Shown piece by piece: positions 1 to 16,257 of a stretch of DNA of 64,000 nucleotides (its first letter is position 1; each line of letters begins with the position of its first letter). The position numbers were made by a program, and so were the translations under genes. Origin of the DNA: Physcomitrium patens (lineage: Eukaryota > Streptophyta > Bryopsida > Funariales > Funariaceae); NCBI RefSeq assembly GCF_000002425.4, contig NC_037269.1:5917135-5981134 (forward strand). The letters run 5' to 3'. The notes beneath the pieces were generated by a model that worked only from the letters and a program-made list of their open reading frames with translations, did no database searches and had not been told where the DNA came from.

Positions 1-1440
1 TATTTTTAAATTTTTAGTATGAAGACTGGCAATCCTAAGTAATCTAATATTCAATTAAATTTCAATCTGAAATTTACTTTTGAAGATTTTTGAAGTAAAT
101 AGTTGACCCGGGTCTAAGTATTAGTCCAACATGTTTATGTATTCGGTGCAAAAAGATTATAATCATACTGGTCTTATTAAACCTATTCCTCATTGGTCTT
201 TTATCTTTTTTCTTTCAATATTTATATACAAACGCTCGTGTAATCTGTTTAATGCTTGAGTTTTCCAATCACAATATTTACTTACTGTATTATATTTGTT
301 TTAATTTTTCCTATTACCTTTTTTTATACATTATTTTCGGGTGATTTTTATAAAGTTATTGAAACATTACATACACAAAGATGTGCAACTTCATGTCAAA
401 CAACAATCTACTAATGGGATTTAATATGTGCAGTATAACTTTAGAGAAGTCAAATAACCTAAAAGAACAACTAAGCTCAATGAATCAATATGACCATGAA
501 TCTACACATATATCTAATGTAACTATACAAGTTAACATGATTTCTTTAACAAAAAAAGAAAAGAAAAGAAAAGAAAAGATTGGTAAATAAAATTATGCTT
601 TATTATTGTAACAATGTGTCAAAGACGTGATCAAAACATTTATTTGCATAAGCTGGACGGTTGCCAAATCAGACTCAGCTTTAGATTCTGCAAAAAGAAA
701 ACGGACATGTTTTTATGTATAAACTGCAGGTGCTTCAATGCATCTAATGGATGAAATTACAAATATTCCCACAAAATCTGTGATTTGAGCTGTATAACAG
801 CATTTTGTCATATTTGCATGCAAATGATGATGGTTGAAAACAAGTTATAATGTCTGAATGAGAGGATTCATTTAATTAACTAATTAAAACTAATATTCAC
901 AAAATAAAAATAGTACATTATTCATATATGTCTCTCTCTACATATACATATAAGTACATGCGAGATACAATTGATCAAAGTAGTAATTTGCAAATCATCA
1001 GTTATAACATTTCTTATACAAAAGCATGCATCTCCCATTTTTAATAATAACATTATATATTTTTTATTCTTGAAAACGAGGAAATAAAAATCATGTATAC
1101 AAAAGCCTACACATATACAGAAGGTCAAAATTATACAAAGTAAAGACATCTCATCATCTAATTATGTACCAATTCACAGCTTAGATGTATCAACCAAAAA
1201 GCAAATAAAACTGCCAACAAGCATAATATACGGTTTCCAATTATTTACCTTCATAGATGAATAGAAATAATACTTAAAAAGCACCGTTTTGCACAAACCC
1301 ATGTAGCGTCTTCTTGTGAAAAAAATATCGCTTTTTAGTACACAATACAAGTGTCACTTATTTTGAAAAAAATAATAATAAAAATAAAATTAGAGGGCTC
1401 TTTAAGAGGAAGCAACTCACTTGTTCAATGCAGAAGCATT
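1..1440. other. AT-rich intergenic sequence, no gene seen
   Basis: Low-complexity AT-rich DNA with A/T homopolymer tracts and a short AAAAG-type purine run near 550-580. Open frames on either strand are short and compositionally random. I see no similarity to a known protein or RNA gene. Confidence 0.6.
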
Positions 1441-2209
1441 CGCCGCATTCTGTCCCGGTCAACACTAGTTTCAACATCCCCCAATTGGCACGAAGGCATT
1501 CCGAATTGATATCGCCCTCACTATTTAATGCAAACAGTATTTAATGCAGAGGGGGAAAGCGGGAGGGAGGGTCCAGCACAAAGAGTATAGAGGACGGGAC
1601 CAAATATCATCCGCCAGGGGACGTGACGGCGGCAGCCAGATCTGACGCCAGTTGCCGCAACACCCATCCGCGAGGGAGCGAGTCAGGGACGAGGTGAAGA
1701 GCTGCTGATGGTGCGTCGCGCGTGTTGCCTCGGCGGCCTGCGAGGACGCGAGTCGCCCCTCAGCTTCGACCTGTCCCCACCCCATCGCGTGCTATTAAAT
1801 AGCGCCTCTTCGCTAATGTGCCAGTGCCCGCGACCACCACCTATCGCCTTGTGACACGGCCGATTGTCTCTCCAAGGAAGCGAGATCGCCGCGCTCTGGC
1901 AGGTCATTCATCCCTTGAGTTAAATCCGTTGTATTGTGGAGTCGACGACGACGAGCTCTGTTCATTGCGCGTTGCGTAACCTCACGCTGATTCGCGCTGG
2001 TCATCTGCTGTTGCTGTTGTTGTAGTCGTTGTTAGTTGGAGTAGGCAGACGTCACGAGAGAGGGGGTTGGGCTTGGCGCAGATCTAGACTGGAATGCCGA
2101 TCCCACCCAGCCTCGCACTTGGATTGTGGTGGTGTATGGGATTCTGAGGTGGGGGTGGTGAGGTGAGGTGCTTCGTTTGTGGGCTGAGGGAATTGCCGAG
2201 ACTGAGTTC
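1441..2209 (+). promoter_or_regulatory. GC-rich promoter and leader of the carboxypeptidase-like gene
   Basis: Base composition changes abruptly from AT-rich to CpG-rich at about 1440, and the first exon of the downstream gene follows at 2210. A TATA-like TATTAAATAG lies at 1793-1802, about 410 bases before the ATG, which would imply a leader of several hundred bases, possibly with an intron. Open frames on both strands here follow from the high GC content and do not resemble proteins. The TATA assignment is inference; the transcription start cannot be read from sequence alone. Confidence 0.45.
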
Positions 2210-5938
<3,729 letters not shown>

Positions 5939-8453
5939 ACTCAATTCATTCGATTGCTCCCGTGTTTTTAAACCCGCGTGAAGACCTGAGATTATGTTTT
6001 GGAAAGCGGTGAGAGCACTTATGAAATGAGTGCTGCACCATGCAGTTGTGATTTGTTACTGAACTCCCTTGTTAACCGAGGTTGCTGCTGAAGCTTCGTA
6101 GATGCTGATGAGCACTGGAAGTTTTATTCCGAGTTCATTTCATGCACTGGCTTCATCATTAACCTATGGTTCAGTTTGTGAGAAAAATAGAATCCGCTCT
6201 ATCCAAAGGGGATAGCCATTGTTAGATGGGACATTGCCATGCTTGAATAGGCATTAGCTAGGCTTTTCACAAATTCTTGTACTCTGGAATTCTTCTTTTA
6301 TGCTGAAACAATTGAGCCTTGTAGGTGGTTTTTGCCACCACTGTTTTGTTTTGTTGTGGTGAGGCAAGGCGTGCAAGTTCTCATGCAGTAAAGTGTTGAG
6401 CTGAACTTTTGTTTGAAAAATGCATCCATCTTACAGTTGTTCAGACAACCTTACATTGTGGAGATGCCAGCTTGTAGGTCCGTGTTAATCCAGACTAATT
6501 TCTCTTCAATTTTTAACTGCCACAGTGCGTGAGAACTGGCATATGCTTCTTTCTTTTGTTGATGGTCACACCATGCTTACACCTCCTTTTACTCCATTTA
6601 TAGCTTATGTCGAACCTTCTCTTTTATTTCCAGGACCTCACCTGGATAAGAGAAGCGAACAATGTGCCAGTGGTTTATGCTTGTCCAGTACATGTTTATA
6701 GCTACATCTATCTATACTAATCGACAATGCACCATACAAGCTGCAGACTACATGAAAGACTTGGACTTGATAACTTGGATTGAAGAAAGGAATTTGTGTT
6801 GATTTATTCTAGTGAGTATTAAGTGCTAGAATTTGGTGAAAGTCGCCAAATGTTAGTATTTGGTTGTTCGATTAACTAGTGTAATTGAACCTTCGGTGTT
6901 AGTACTCATAGCATGTTCTTCTCACGCATTGAAGGTATCTCAGCATTTCAAATTAGTCCAGGGACATGGTGGCAAATTTCAATGATTAGATCAAGCTTTC
7001 AAAGTAACCTGAAGTACCAACCTACTGTACACTAATATTATTACACCTTCATACTGAATTTGTATAAGTATGGTATAAGTATGTTTTCAGCGCTGTATCC
7101 TAGCTCAGTATTGATGCTCAGTGCATCACTATTCTGAACGCAACCCTTCAAACTCACCTAAAGTTGGGGGCTTAGTTTGGAGGAAGTGATGGAAACCTAG
7201 CAAATCAGGTGTGGGAATTCAAGTCCCAACATATGCACTGTCATGTGATACTTTAAGCACACTTTTCAGTCACAGTTCAAACGTCACAAATTCCACATTA
7301 TGGATTAGATCGTGGAAGTCAGACTGGATGGGACTGTGTTCACTGAGAGTGTTCACTTTTGCGAGGCTTTTCTCTGCTGCGACGAGAAGCTTTGGATGGA
7401 CCAACTTAAGAAACAGTTTCCGATGCGGAAGCTTCGAATCACTTCTCACTAATTGACAGGGGTAGATCGTAGCGGAAACAGAAGTGCTGTAGCAGGGTGA
7501 AATTTAGAGATTCTTACTTAGTGGTCGGTGCTGGGATTTCAGCCGATAAGTATGTGATCTAAGGTCTTCTTCCCCACATTCTTCTGAATTCTGAAAAGCT
7601 TGCAGCTGGGGCAGCGGAGGGTCACATTGGCACTTTGATTACACAATGATCTGAGGAGAGGTCTGCGAGCACTCACTAAATGCTCGATTATTGCAACCCA
7701 GATGTGAAGTTGGGGCAGGGCGAGCGCTTTGGGTTCCGAATGAGGGAGGTTGGAACATAGTTTTCTTTTTGTCTTTTTCTTTTTTGACACAGCCGGGGTA
7801 TACCCTATGCATTGACTAGTGGGGGAGTTGGAACGGAGTTTTGATGTGCGGACCATCCACACTGTGAAATCGGTATGTGCTCTATATTCCAGCATTTGCT
7901 TTGTCGCTTCCAGGAACCTTCTCTGTACTCAATGGAATCTAAAATTTGACCAGGTGTGAAATAGGGCACAATCCGTATGCTTGTGGGGCATTCCTAAGTC
8001 CAACTTCTCGATTCTCAAAGGTGTTCCCATGTATAGATGGCAGGCTAAAATGTTTGATTCTCGTCGTGCACCAATCCCTTTTTCTCCCCTCTAGTTGCAT
8101 TAGCTTCTCACAGTGTTTCAGTAGCTCTTTCTAACTACCTTTTTCTTCACAGCAATTGTTTCCAGCTTTGAAAAGATCGGGGAGGGTCTGTAATGAGTCG
8201 TAAATGGAGTCCTAGACTTTGACGTTTTTTGAGGTGCCACTATTGAGAATTTGTCTAACCGGTTTCTATAGTGTTAAATTGATTACCTCGAAATTGCTAT
8301 TGATCAATCGTGCTGTGAGCTTAGTACTTTTGCAGTGTTATTTGCAATTTTTATGAGAGTATTGTTAGAGAGTGAGCTTTGCTACAGTGTATAAACTTGT
8401 TTTGCACTTTGATCATTCATGTATTTCCGACAGATAGAGAAGAGAATCAACTG
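5939..8453. other. 3' flank of the carboxypeptidase gene and spacer
   Basis: The first several hundred bases after the TAA at 5936-5938 are probably the 3' untranslated region. The rest is moderate-GC unique-looking sequence that leads into the next gene. Open frames at 7211-7456 (+) and 7539-7895 (-) have no recognisable domain or splice partners. The last part presumably holds the promoter and leader of the gene starting near 8508. Confidence 0.5.
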
Positions 8454-8507
8454 ATGCAGCATCTCAGATCTAATTCATTATTTTTAAGTAGATCTGTGGA
8501 GATTGCC

Positions 8508-10235
8508 ATGACAAGCATGAGCTCAAGTGGTTCTAGTCTAACAATTCAGGGGACAAAATCTCGAGCTCTATTTGTGGCAGTCATTTCGTTTTACATAACT
8601 CAGTCCGCTGCAATAACAGATGTGTACAACAGCACCCTGTTGAACCAGCCTGGAGTAGTTGGGGTTTGGAGATGGAACGGCAAGGATAAGTACAGGCCTC
8701 CCTCCGACTTCCGCGATGAAACCGCCCGCAATTTCTACAATCTCTGGCCAGAAGACAACGACGACTATCCCTTCAGGTTTCCTTGCGAGGACAGGAAATC
8801 CAGGCTGATGCTGAGTAATTTCACCTACTCCATGAATGAAGGTCTCGTGCAATCCCTGTTATACCATGATCTCGGCATAGTCGATCAATATCGACCGTAC
8901 TGGCGAAGACCTACGACTTCCTGCTTTGGTTGTGCAACAAATTTGGTGGGATATCCTGCCATATACTGCGAGCGTGGTGATCTTACCTACCTATATTACT
9001 ACAGGTAGAGGATTGTTGACTCTTTGACCATGTCTTGGTTTGCTATCTGTACTGCGCAGTCACGTCACTATGGGTTTTATTTCTATCTCAGACTCATGAA
9101 TGCGTTCTGCTGCAGATATTTATTTTTGCCAGTAAAAACAGATGTATCATGGAGTGATCTAATTAAACACGCAAATAAAGCATGCAACTTGGTAATGTAG
9201 TTTTCCTGTTGCCAAGTGTGGGAAGGTTGGTCATGTCTTACATTGTTTGTATTAGAGCATTCCTCTAGACTCTCAAAGAGTGAGTGTACCGTAGACATCT
9301 GGCTTGATCATATCACCTCGATTGTTGAATATATCAGGGCAAAGAAGACGGTGTTCCAGGGTGTGATTTTCGGCGTCATCATGGTGGTCGTCCTGCAAAT
9401 TGCATTTGTCACAATTTGTCTAGTTATCCCTTTTTATCTACTACACCGATCACGATCGGAGGGCCAAACCAGGGTCGTAGCTCGCAGTACAGCAAAGCAT
9501 CTGAAAGACCTTACATGGGGTGGTACATGTGTTGAGTATTTGCATCTCATAACTCTGGGAGCGGCGGGCTACCTTTTAGTTGAAGGCTTCGGCCACAGCG
9601 ATCCCCACAACTGGCGAGCTTCGATAATGAATACCTTGGCGTACTACTACCGGGTGCAGACAGCTTGTGCATTCGTGTCTTCCTTTCTGCGTCAGTGCGC
9701 TAACAGCATGAAGTTGATCTCTGATGGGGAAGGCTTTAAGACAAGCTCCCACGACAAGCACAGGGAAACGCTCATTGGCCAAGTGGTGGTCTGCATAATT
9801 ATGGTGGAATACTTGTACTTGACCGACGAGCTCTATATGGAATTTATGATCCAAGTAGTGCTTGGTGTTGTCACCGTTGCTGTCACATTTTCAATGAGCG
9901 TTGTCATTTTTGTCGGCGGCAAATCGTTAAGGTACATCGTGAAAACTCTTTTGAATAAAAAAAAATCTCAAGTTGCCTTCACGATGGGCCATGATCCAGC
10001 TGCAGGTTCACAAACTTCTCCCAGCAACTCGGCTCCGTCGCCGGCCCCCGATCCAGTCGCAGGATGTCCACAAACTCCACCCAGCAACTCGACTACATCG
10101 CCAGCCCCTGATCCATCCGCAGCGTTTCCACAAATCCCACCTAGAAGCTCGACTACGTCACCAGCCCCCGATCCAGCCGCAGGATGTCCAAAAGCTCAAC
10201 TAGGCGTCTCCACTCCGTCGCCGCCGGATCCATAA
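8508..10235 (+). CDS. Unrecognised multi-pass membrane protein with Cys-containing N-terminal domain and Pro-rich repeat tail
   Basis: Two exons, 8508-9004 and 9269-10235, joined at AG|A with a GT-AG intron; the sum is 488 codons, giving 487 residues. An earlier in-frame ATG at 8454 would add 18 residues; I prefer 8508 because a signal-peptide-like stretch (ALFVAVISFYITQSAA) follows soon after. Order: signal peptide; an extracytoplasmic region of about 150 residues with N-glycosylation sites (NST, NFT) and cysteines (FPC, SCFGC, YCERG, SEC); a strong hydrophobic segment (VFQGVIFGVIMVVVLQIAFV region); two to three more membrane segments; then a Lys-rich stop and a tail of about 80 residues rich in Pro, Ser and Thr built of 20-residue repeats. 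I do not recognise a family. Codon use and GC match the neighbouring real genes, and the open frames are long, so I think it is expressed, but its function is unknown. Confidence 0.75.
9990..10232 (+). repeat. Coding minisatellite, 60-bp period, about four units
   Basis: Four successive units of 60 bases within the last exon encode variants of a roughly 20-residue unit with the core SPAPDP. Units differ by substitutions and the first and last are partial. The period is a multiple of three, so unit gain or loss would keep the frame open. Confidence 0.85.
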
Positions 10236-13200
10236 ACGTTACTACGATTAAACTGGATTATGAGAGGAATAATAATATTGCCATAATCTAGGGGGGGGGG
10301 GATATATTTTAGAGCTTTACTGTCCTCATTCCAGCACACTTGGTCCCCTCATATCCACCTTTCAGAGCCATGACATGCATTTGTGAAAGATGCCTTTCTT
10401 GCTCGAGTTCGCTCTTTCGTAAGATGACCGATAGAAGCGCTACAATGAATTAGACAGGGAAAATTCTTACCAGAACAACGGCAACACTGTGATCCAGAAC
10501 AAAGGCAGGGAACCACAACTAGTTTTTTTTCGACTTTGACATCTGGGTAAAATATCTCAAGAATTGAATCAAGAATGCCTTAGACGACTTCCTTGCTATT
10601 CGGCTGGGCAGCTTGGAATCGTGGGTGGATCATGGGGATGGATTCGCCACAGCTCTGGTGATCAAGGTCTACGACCTTAATTCACAACCAGAGTGAATAA
10701 ACCATGGTGCACTCGGACACCCAGAATATGAATAGGCCAGGACAACAATCACTCCAACGCACCAATGCCACAGAAGTGCTCTCGTAAGGACTCCAATTTT
10801 CTTCATGAATAACCACACAACATAAGCAATACTGTTCAGCGAATCAGGGCGACCCTACAGCACTACAGATTTACTCACCATGAAATGATCCCCAGGGGCG
10901 CTTGGCGACGTGGCTATGCATCTGAACGGTCAAAGTTCCTATTCCATCGATTATATCTCAAAAGCGGCACTGAATACAGCGGAAAGTCGTCCAGATTTCA
11001 TCGATTCGTCAGGCAGGATCGGCTGTATTAGAAGGTTCTTACGCGTCAGATGACTATCTAAACTTGGCAGTCTGTTTGTAGAGACCTCATCTGGGCTTGA
11101 ATTAGGGGAACTGTGCACGTTGTTCCAGTTGGATCAGGTCCGCCACTGCAATCACAGACTCCTCCAGATCGGGTCCGTCAGTACCCAGGCAGTTCCTCGC
11201 GTTAGTTGCGGCTCAGCGAGGGTCATGCTGCAGCTCACAAATGTATCATTGCATGAATGGCTTCGCTCAGATCTTGTTTGTGTCGACAACCATCGCGTCG
11301 ACGCTGAATGGCGGCTTTTTCCATGAATCCTCCGCCATTTGTACAGACTTTTGCTAGATTTCTAGTGGTATTTGAAGGCTTGAAACTTGATGACATACTA
11401 TCAAGGGCTGAAAAAAAATAGTATATTGCTTAATAAATTAGTACTATTCTTTTGGCTGTAGAAAATGAGGGAATTGGTGAAAAGAATAAAAAATCAATGT
11501 TTGTATTAAGAAGATAGTATTAACTAAAAGCAATATAAGTCCTTATTTTTATGTCTTAGGTTCAATTAGTTGAAGATTGTAACTTTAATTTTATTTTACA
11601 AAGTGGGTTTTGAGCGTGATATACCTACAAGGTAAGTCAGACAGGAAGTCATGTCAGAAATTGATTTATAGGTTTACTTGACTATTTTTTTGGTTATAAA
11701 ATATTAATAATTAACAAAGAGTCTTATTGAACCTTACAATTGACTATTGCTAACTTGTAAGAATTTTAAATTCTAAAAGATTAAATCCAAATTCCAAAAT
11801 ATAATTATGTTAAACAAAATCATAATATAAAACTTGCAAAACTATAATCATTTCTAAGAGTCTTGTTCAATTCTAGATTTAAAATTTTGAATGTTGAATA
11901 AAGTTTTAAACACTAATTTTAATTCTGAAAGATTTCATGTAAATATTTTTTAATTATATATTTGAAAAATTAAAAATTAAAAGAGTTAAGGCAGAAAAAA
12001 TAACATCCATCCATAATTTAGTATTTATTATTTATAATAAGTATACACTATCATTTCCAATATTAATAATTACAATATTCAAAGCTTAGATACCTCTTTA
12101 ATTAAAAATCAAAGCATCATAATAAATTTTTATAATTGCTAAGCTATTATATTTTTTGATGTAAAAATTATAACTACAAAAAATATCAAAAATTATATAA
12201 AATGTATTTTATCTTAAAAATTAAATTTTGATTTTGATTTTTTATTGTTTTTATTTTCTATAAGAAAACCACTAGATGGACACCTTTTTTTTTACTACAT
12301 GGACATCCCTAGTGCCATGCTCCCCTTCATACACACCTCTGTAAAAATAACTAGTTTTGAATTTAAGTCATGATTCTTGGTATATTTATTTTCTTTAATA
12401 TCAAAAATTTGATATTATCCATCTATATTTTATGGTTCTATGTTATTTCAGCCTTGATTTTTTTGTCCTTGCAAACTTTTGTCAAATCAAAATTTTAAAT
12501 TATAAATACATCTTTTAAATTTGTTATAAATTACGTATTTTAAGATATTTATTAAAAAATACACCTAAACCCATTTAAAAAAATAAAAATACATTTAAAT
12601 ACAGATTTTTAGTACCTTAAAGCTATTCAAAAATTACAACTCCAAATTCTTATATTCTGATATTTATTTTAACAAAACATTATCCCTGTGGGGTCTTTAT
12701 TATCACAAAATTATGTATACACAAATGTGGGTAAAATGGAAGCATCAAAAGGTACACATTTCTTTTCTCAAATAAACTTCAAAATGTAGAAATAATAAAA
12801 GTTATAAAGAATTTCAATGAGTTTTTGTTTTATATTAACTGGTATATTATTAAATAATTGATTATGAGGTTTGAATAAAGTTAAAGCATTATTACTTTTT
12901 AAAAGTAAAAAAGAAAAAAATATTCAAAAATAAATCAAATTAAATAATATTTTTAAGTAAATAAGAGTACTAAAACTCTGAAACAAAGATTGAATTACAA
13001 TAAATAAATTAAAAATCAAAAAAGGAAAATTATTTAGAATATGCAAGTTAAAACAACAGATAATAAGTATTGTTGAAATATTATACAAAATTTAAATATA
13101 AAATTTCATATCTTGTATTGGATTTGAAACCTTTTTTTATAAAAATTCATTATACATGTAATTTTATGTTTGATTTCTTATTCTTATATAATTTTTTTCT

Positions 13201-13401
13201 TGAGTATAGCATTGTTTGTTTACCTATATGTATTTGTTGATGAATTTTGCATATATTTTAAACATATACAATGACAAATATACAACAAATGCCAATATTG
13301 TTGTTAGAATATTAAATGTATTTGTAGAGGCTTTTCTTGCTAATTAATGAGTACATTTTGTTTTACATATTAATATTTTCAAAGAAATTTTTATTTAGTA
13401 T

Positions 13402-13402
13402 A

Positions 13403-13436
<34 letters not shown>
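13402..13436. repeat. (AT)n microsatellite
   Basis: An uninterrupted alternating TA run in AT-rich spacer. Confidence 0.95.
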
Positions 13437-13439
<3 letters not shown>

Positions 13440-14110
13440 ATTTATATTGTAAATATTATAGAATAGAAAAAATTATATAGTCTTTTTCTTAAGCTTCTAT
13501 TATCCATCTATATTTATAGAAATAAATATAGAATTCAAAAAATATTCATATATAAATATATATATATATATATTTTTCAATAGTATTAGTACTATTTAAT
13601 AAGTTATAGTAGATAGCTTGTTTCTAATAAAATAAAGTAGATAGGTATGTTTCTTCTACATACATAAAAGTATTATTAGCATGGTTCCAGTTTCTATTAT
13701 AGTAAACTTCATCAAATATATTGTGCTAAATGTAATAGACATCTATCTATTGTATTCTATAAATGTAACATTTTATTAGATGTAATTGTACTTATAAATT
13801 TTGTAAGTTTTGAAATTATCTTTTTGATATTGTAATATAGTTTTTAGCTTTGAAGTACATAAATTTATAATATGACTTAAAACTTTGCATTTATAGGCTT
13901 CAATAATTGAAGACTTTTGCACGAATTGATAGAAATAGATGACAAATAAAGAGTATTATGTACCAAAACATATTCTTTTATACCAAGATAATTATTTAAA
14001 TTCTTCCACAATGTTTTTGTTTAGAAACACATTAATTTTGTGCCTAGATCTTAAAAATTTCATTGTAACATGCATAATTTGTATTATATAATTATGTACT
14101 ATAAACATTG

Positions 14111-14114
<4 letters not shown>

Positions 14115-14142
<28 letters not shown>
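14115..14142. repeat. (AT)n microsatellite
   Basis: An alternating AT run in spacer DNA, one of several in this interval. Confidence 0.9.
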
Positions 14143-14144
<2 letters not shown>

Positions 14145-15494
14145 AAAATACCGTGTGTGTTCAATCTACAATACTAAACTTTTATAGGACTCTATGATGT
14201 ATCTTGGTTTCTAAATATTGCATGGTCTTTTATCTTCTCTATCACTTGATTGAAACTTTAGAAGATTATTCCCAATTCCTTGTAATTTTTTTCTTTATAC
14301 TAGATATTGATTCCAAATAATAGGAAAGTTAACCTTTGACATGTGATATTTTGTATTACATATCTATAATAAAGAAGCGATAAGTTAAAAGAAATTGAGA
14401 TGTTCTAATTTTTATGATTAATTACATAACGTTTTTTTGAAAGGTTTTTAAATTAATAAGTTTTAACAATATAATATATATATTTTTTATAAATATATAC
14501 TTAAGAAAAAAATACATGTACTAAAAGAGTTTTAGAATTGGAATTCTTAAAGAATATGAAAAATCAATATGAATAATGGCTAATTTTTTTAATATTAAGA
14601 TTATGATTCAAAACTATTCTAGCTTTAAAAAAAGATTGAATGCAAAAAAAGATGTGAAATGAAGAATAAAAAATAATAAGATGTAAACAATGAGAAAAAT
14701 TTACAATGACAAGGACAATAGAATCATTCCACACTCAATATATTGTTGTTGAAGTTAAACACCAATGACAAAGATGCATGTACAGATAGGACAGTAGTTT
14801 CAGTATGTTACTATTGCAGTAATATGGCAATAACCAAACATGTATGTATAGTTATAGATAGGACAATGATATTTTAATTGTTTAAATGATTTGTGAAGAT
14901 GATGTTATGGAGGTAAAGGATCCACTGAAGTACAACTTTGATATGACACTGCAGAGAGACATACGCTAAATACTAGCGAACTCACATAGTTACAATATTA
15001 AAAACAAGAACTACCGGCATCGAAGGCTGGTACCGTCATGTTGACGTGAGATGGCTCACATCTTCTGTGTCATAATGTCTTAGCATCGGGGATTCTAATA
15101 ACTAAGCATTAACATAAAATGGAAAGATTCCGAAAAAAACACAAGACAATATGAGGTATATCTTCATACCCGCCACTCAATTAGGCAAGGATATTTGAAG
15201 CTCGTGCCTTCAACCAAATGCACGCACTTTGTCTTCTGAAGCCAACCATCACCTCCATAACATTTATATTATTAAGTATACTTCGTAGAAGAGAGAACAC
15301 TATCTGCAACAAAAGTTCCTAGAGTCGAGCCAATTGGCGAGCAGCCTCCTCGCCAGGTGGTATCCAACAGGGTGTAATTTAATTATCATCACTCAACTGC
15401 TATGGGACGGCGAGGATGATATATACAGAAGTAAAGACGTTGTCTTGTCAAAAAGCATCTCTTCGTGTACACGATGCATTTCGAAGCAGAGGAG

Positions 15495-16257
15495 CTAATA
15501 ACTCCAGAGGCCCAGATTTTGAACGAACAAGGCAGATCCTGTTACTACAAGGGCGGCAAAAATGGGTGGCACTGCGAAATCCATTCCTGATTTTCTGAAC
15601 ATGTTAGCAGGAACACAAAGACCATCCCGAGGACCATCAAGTGGCAATCGAAAACATTGTCGACAAGATGGCGAAGCTTTGTTACTTTGTAACGAGCACG
15701 CCTCGGCTATCTCAATATGAGGAGAAATGGCATTACTAAAACCCATCTCCAGGCTGAGTGCAGCTACAGTCACAGTTGCTGCAAGCACCAATGTCCAGAA
15801 AATAGTGTGTAGGAACAAAGTCCGGCTTGCCAACTTCCGCACAAAGAAGACCGCTGTCTGACAACAACACATGTTTCAGGATCACGGATAAGCGCACTGC
15901 AAAACTTGCATAGATCAAATGAACTGTACTTAATGTGAAGAACAGAAAACACAAAATATAAATCGAATTTTTTGTGCGACTGTAACAATATGCTTGTGCA
16001 CGGTACTTTTCGTAGGTTTGAGCTTTTGCTTGAAACGAGTACAACGGATTACAAAAATACCTGACAATTCCGCCTTAGCATCACTGTAGGACCACATATA
16101 TAATCGGCTACAAAGTTGTGTTGTTGAACAAAGGATATCATCCTATCAACTGTTCCTGGATATGGTAATGCCATGATACGCTTCCCTGTGACAACACAAG
16201 CAAGACATCTCAATAACTTCTGCAGAAACAAGAGCTTACCACTGGCGAATCCAAACC
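15495..16257 (-). CDS. Possible gene fragment: two 3' exons of an unrecognised membrane protein
   Basis: Two minus-strand exons can be joined: 16257-16061, ending in a CAG codon before donor GTATTT, and 15857-15495, starting after acceptor GTTGTTGTCAG and ending in TAG. Both junctions are phase 0 and the product is about 185 residues without its N-terminus. It contains a hydrophobic segment (FWTLVLAATVTVAAL), a Cys-containing loop (SPSCRQCF, GLCVP) and a second hydrophobic segment (VPPIFAALVVTGSALFV), so two membrane spans are likely. The upstream end is unresolved: the acceptor chosen at 16258-16260 (TAG) implies at least one more exon. An uninterrupted 94-codon frame at 16719-16435 might belong to it. 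I recognise no family. Confidence is limited because nothing beyond frame continuity, splice sites and a membrane-protein-like composition supports it. Confidence 0.4.

Larger units (their letters stand above)
10236..15490. other. Intergenic region, AT-rich from about 11340, no gene seen
   Basis: From 10236 to about 11330 the DNA has moderate GC, a G10 homopolymer near 10291-10300, and a 68-codon open frame at 11120-11326 without recognisable features. From about 11340 to 14900 it is strongly AT-rich with many homopolymers and dinucleotide tracts. From 14900 composition becomes more balanced towards the possible gene on the minus strand. I find no transposon termini or coding similarity. Confidence 0.55.

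Noticed and set aside
7539..7895. 118-codon minus-strand open frame
   Set aside because: No similarity, no splice partner and atypical composition; likely chance.
11120..11326. 68-codon plus-strand open frame
   Set aside because: Short, isolated and without recognisable features; not enough to call a gene.
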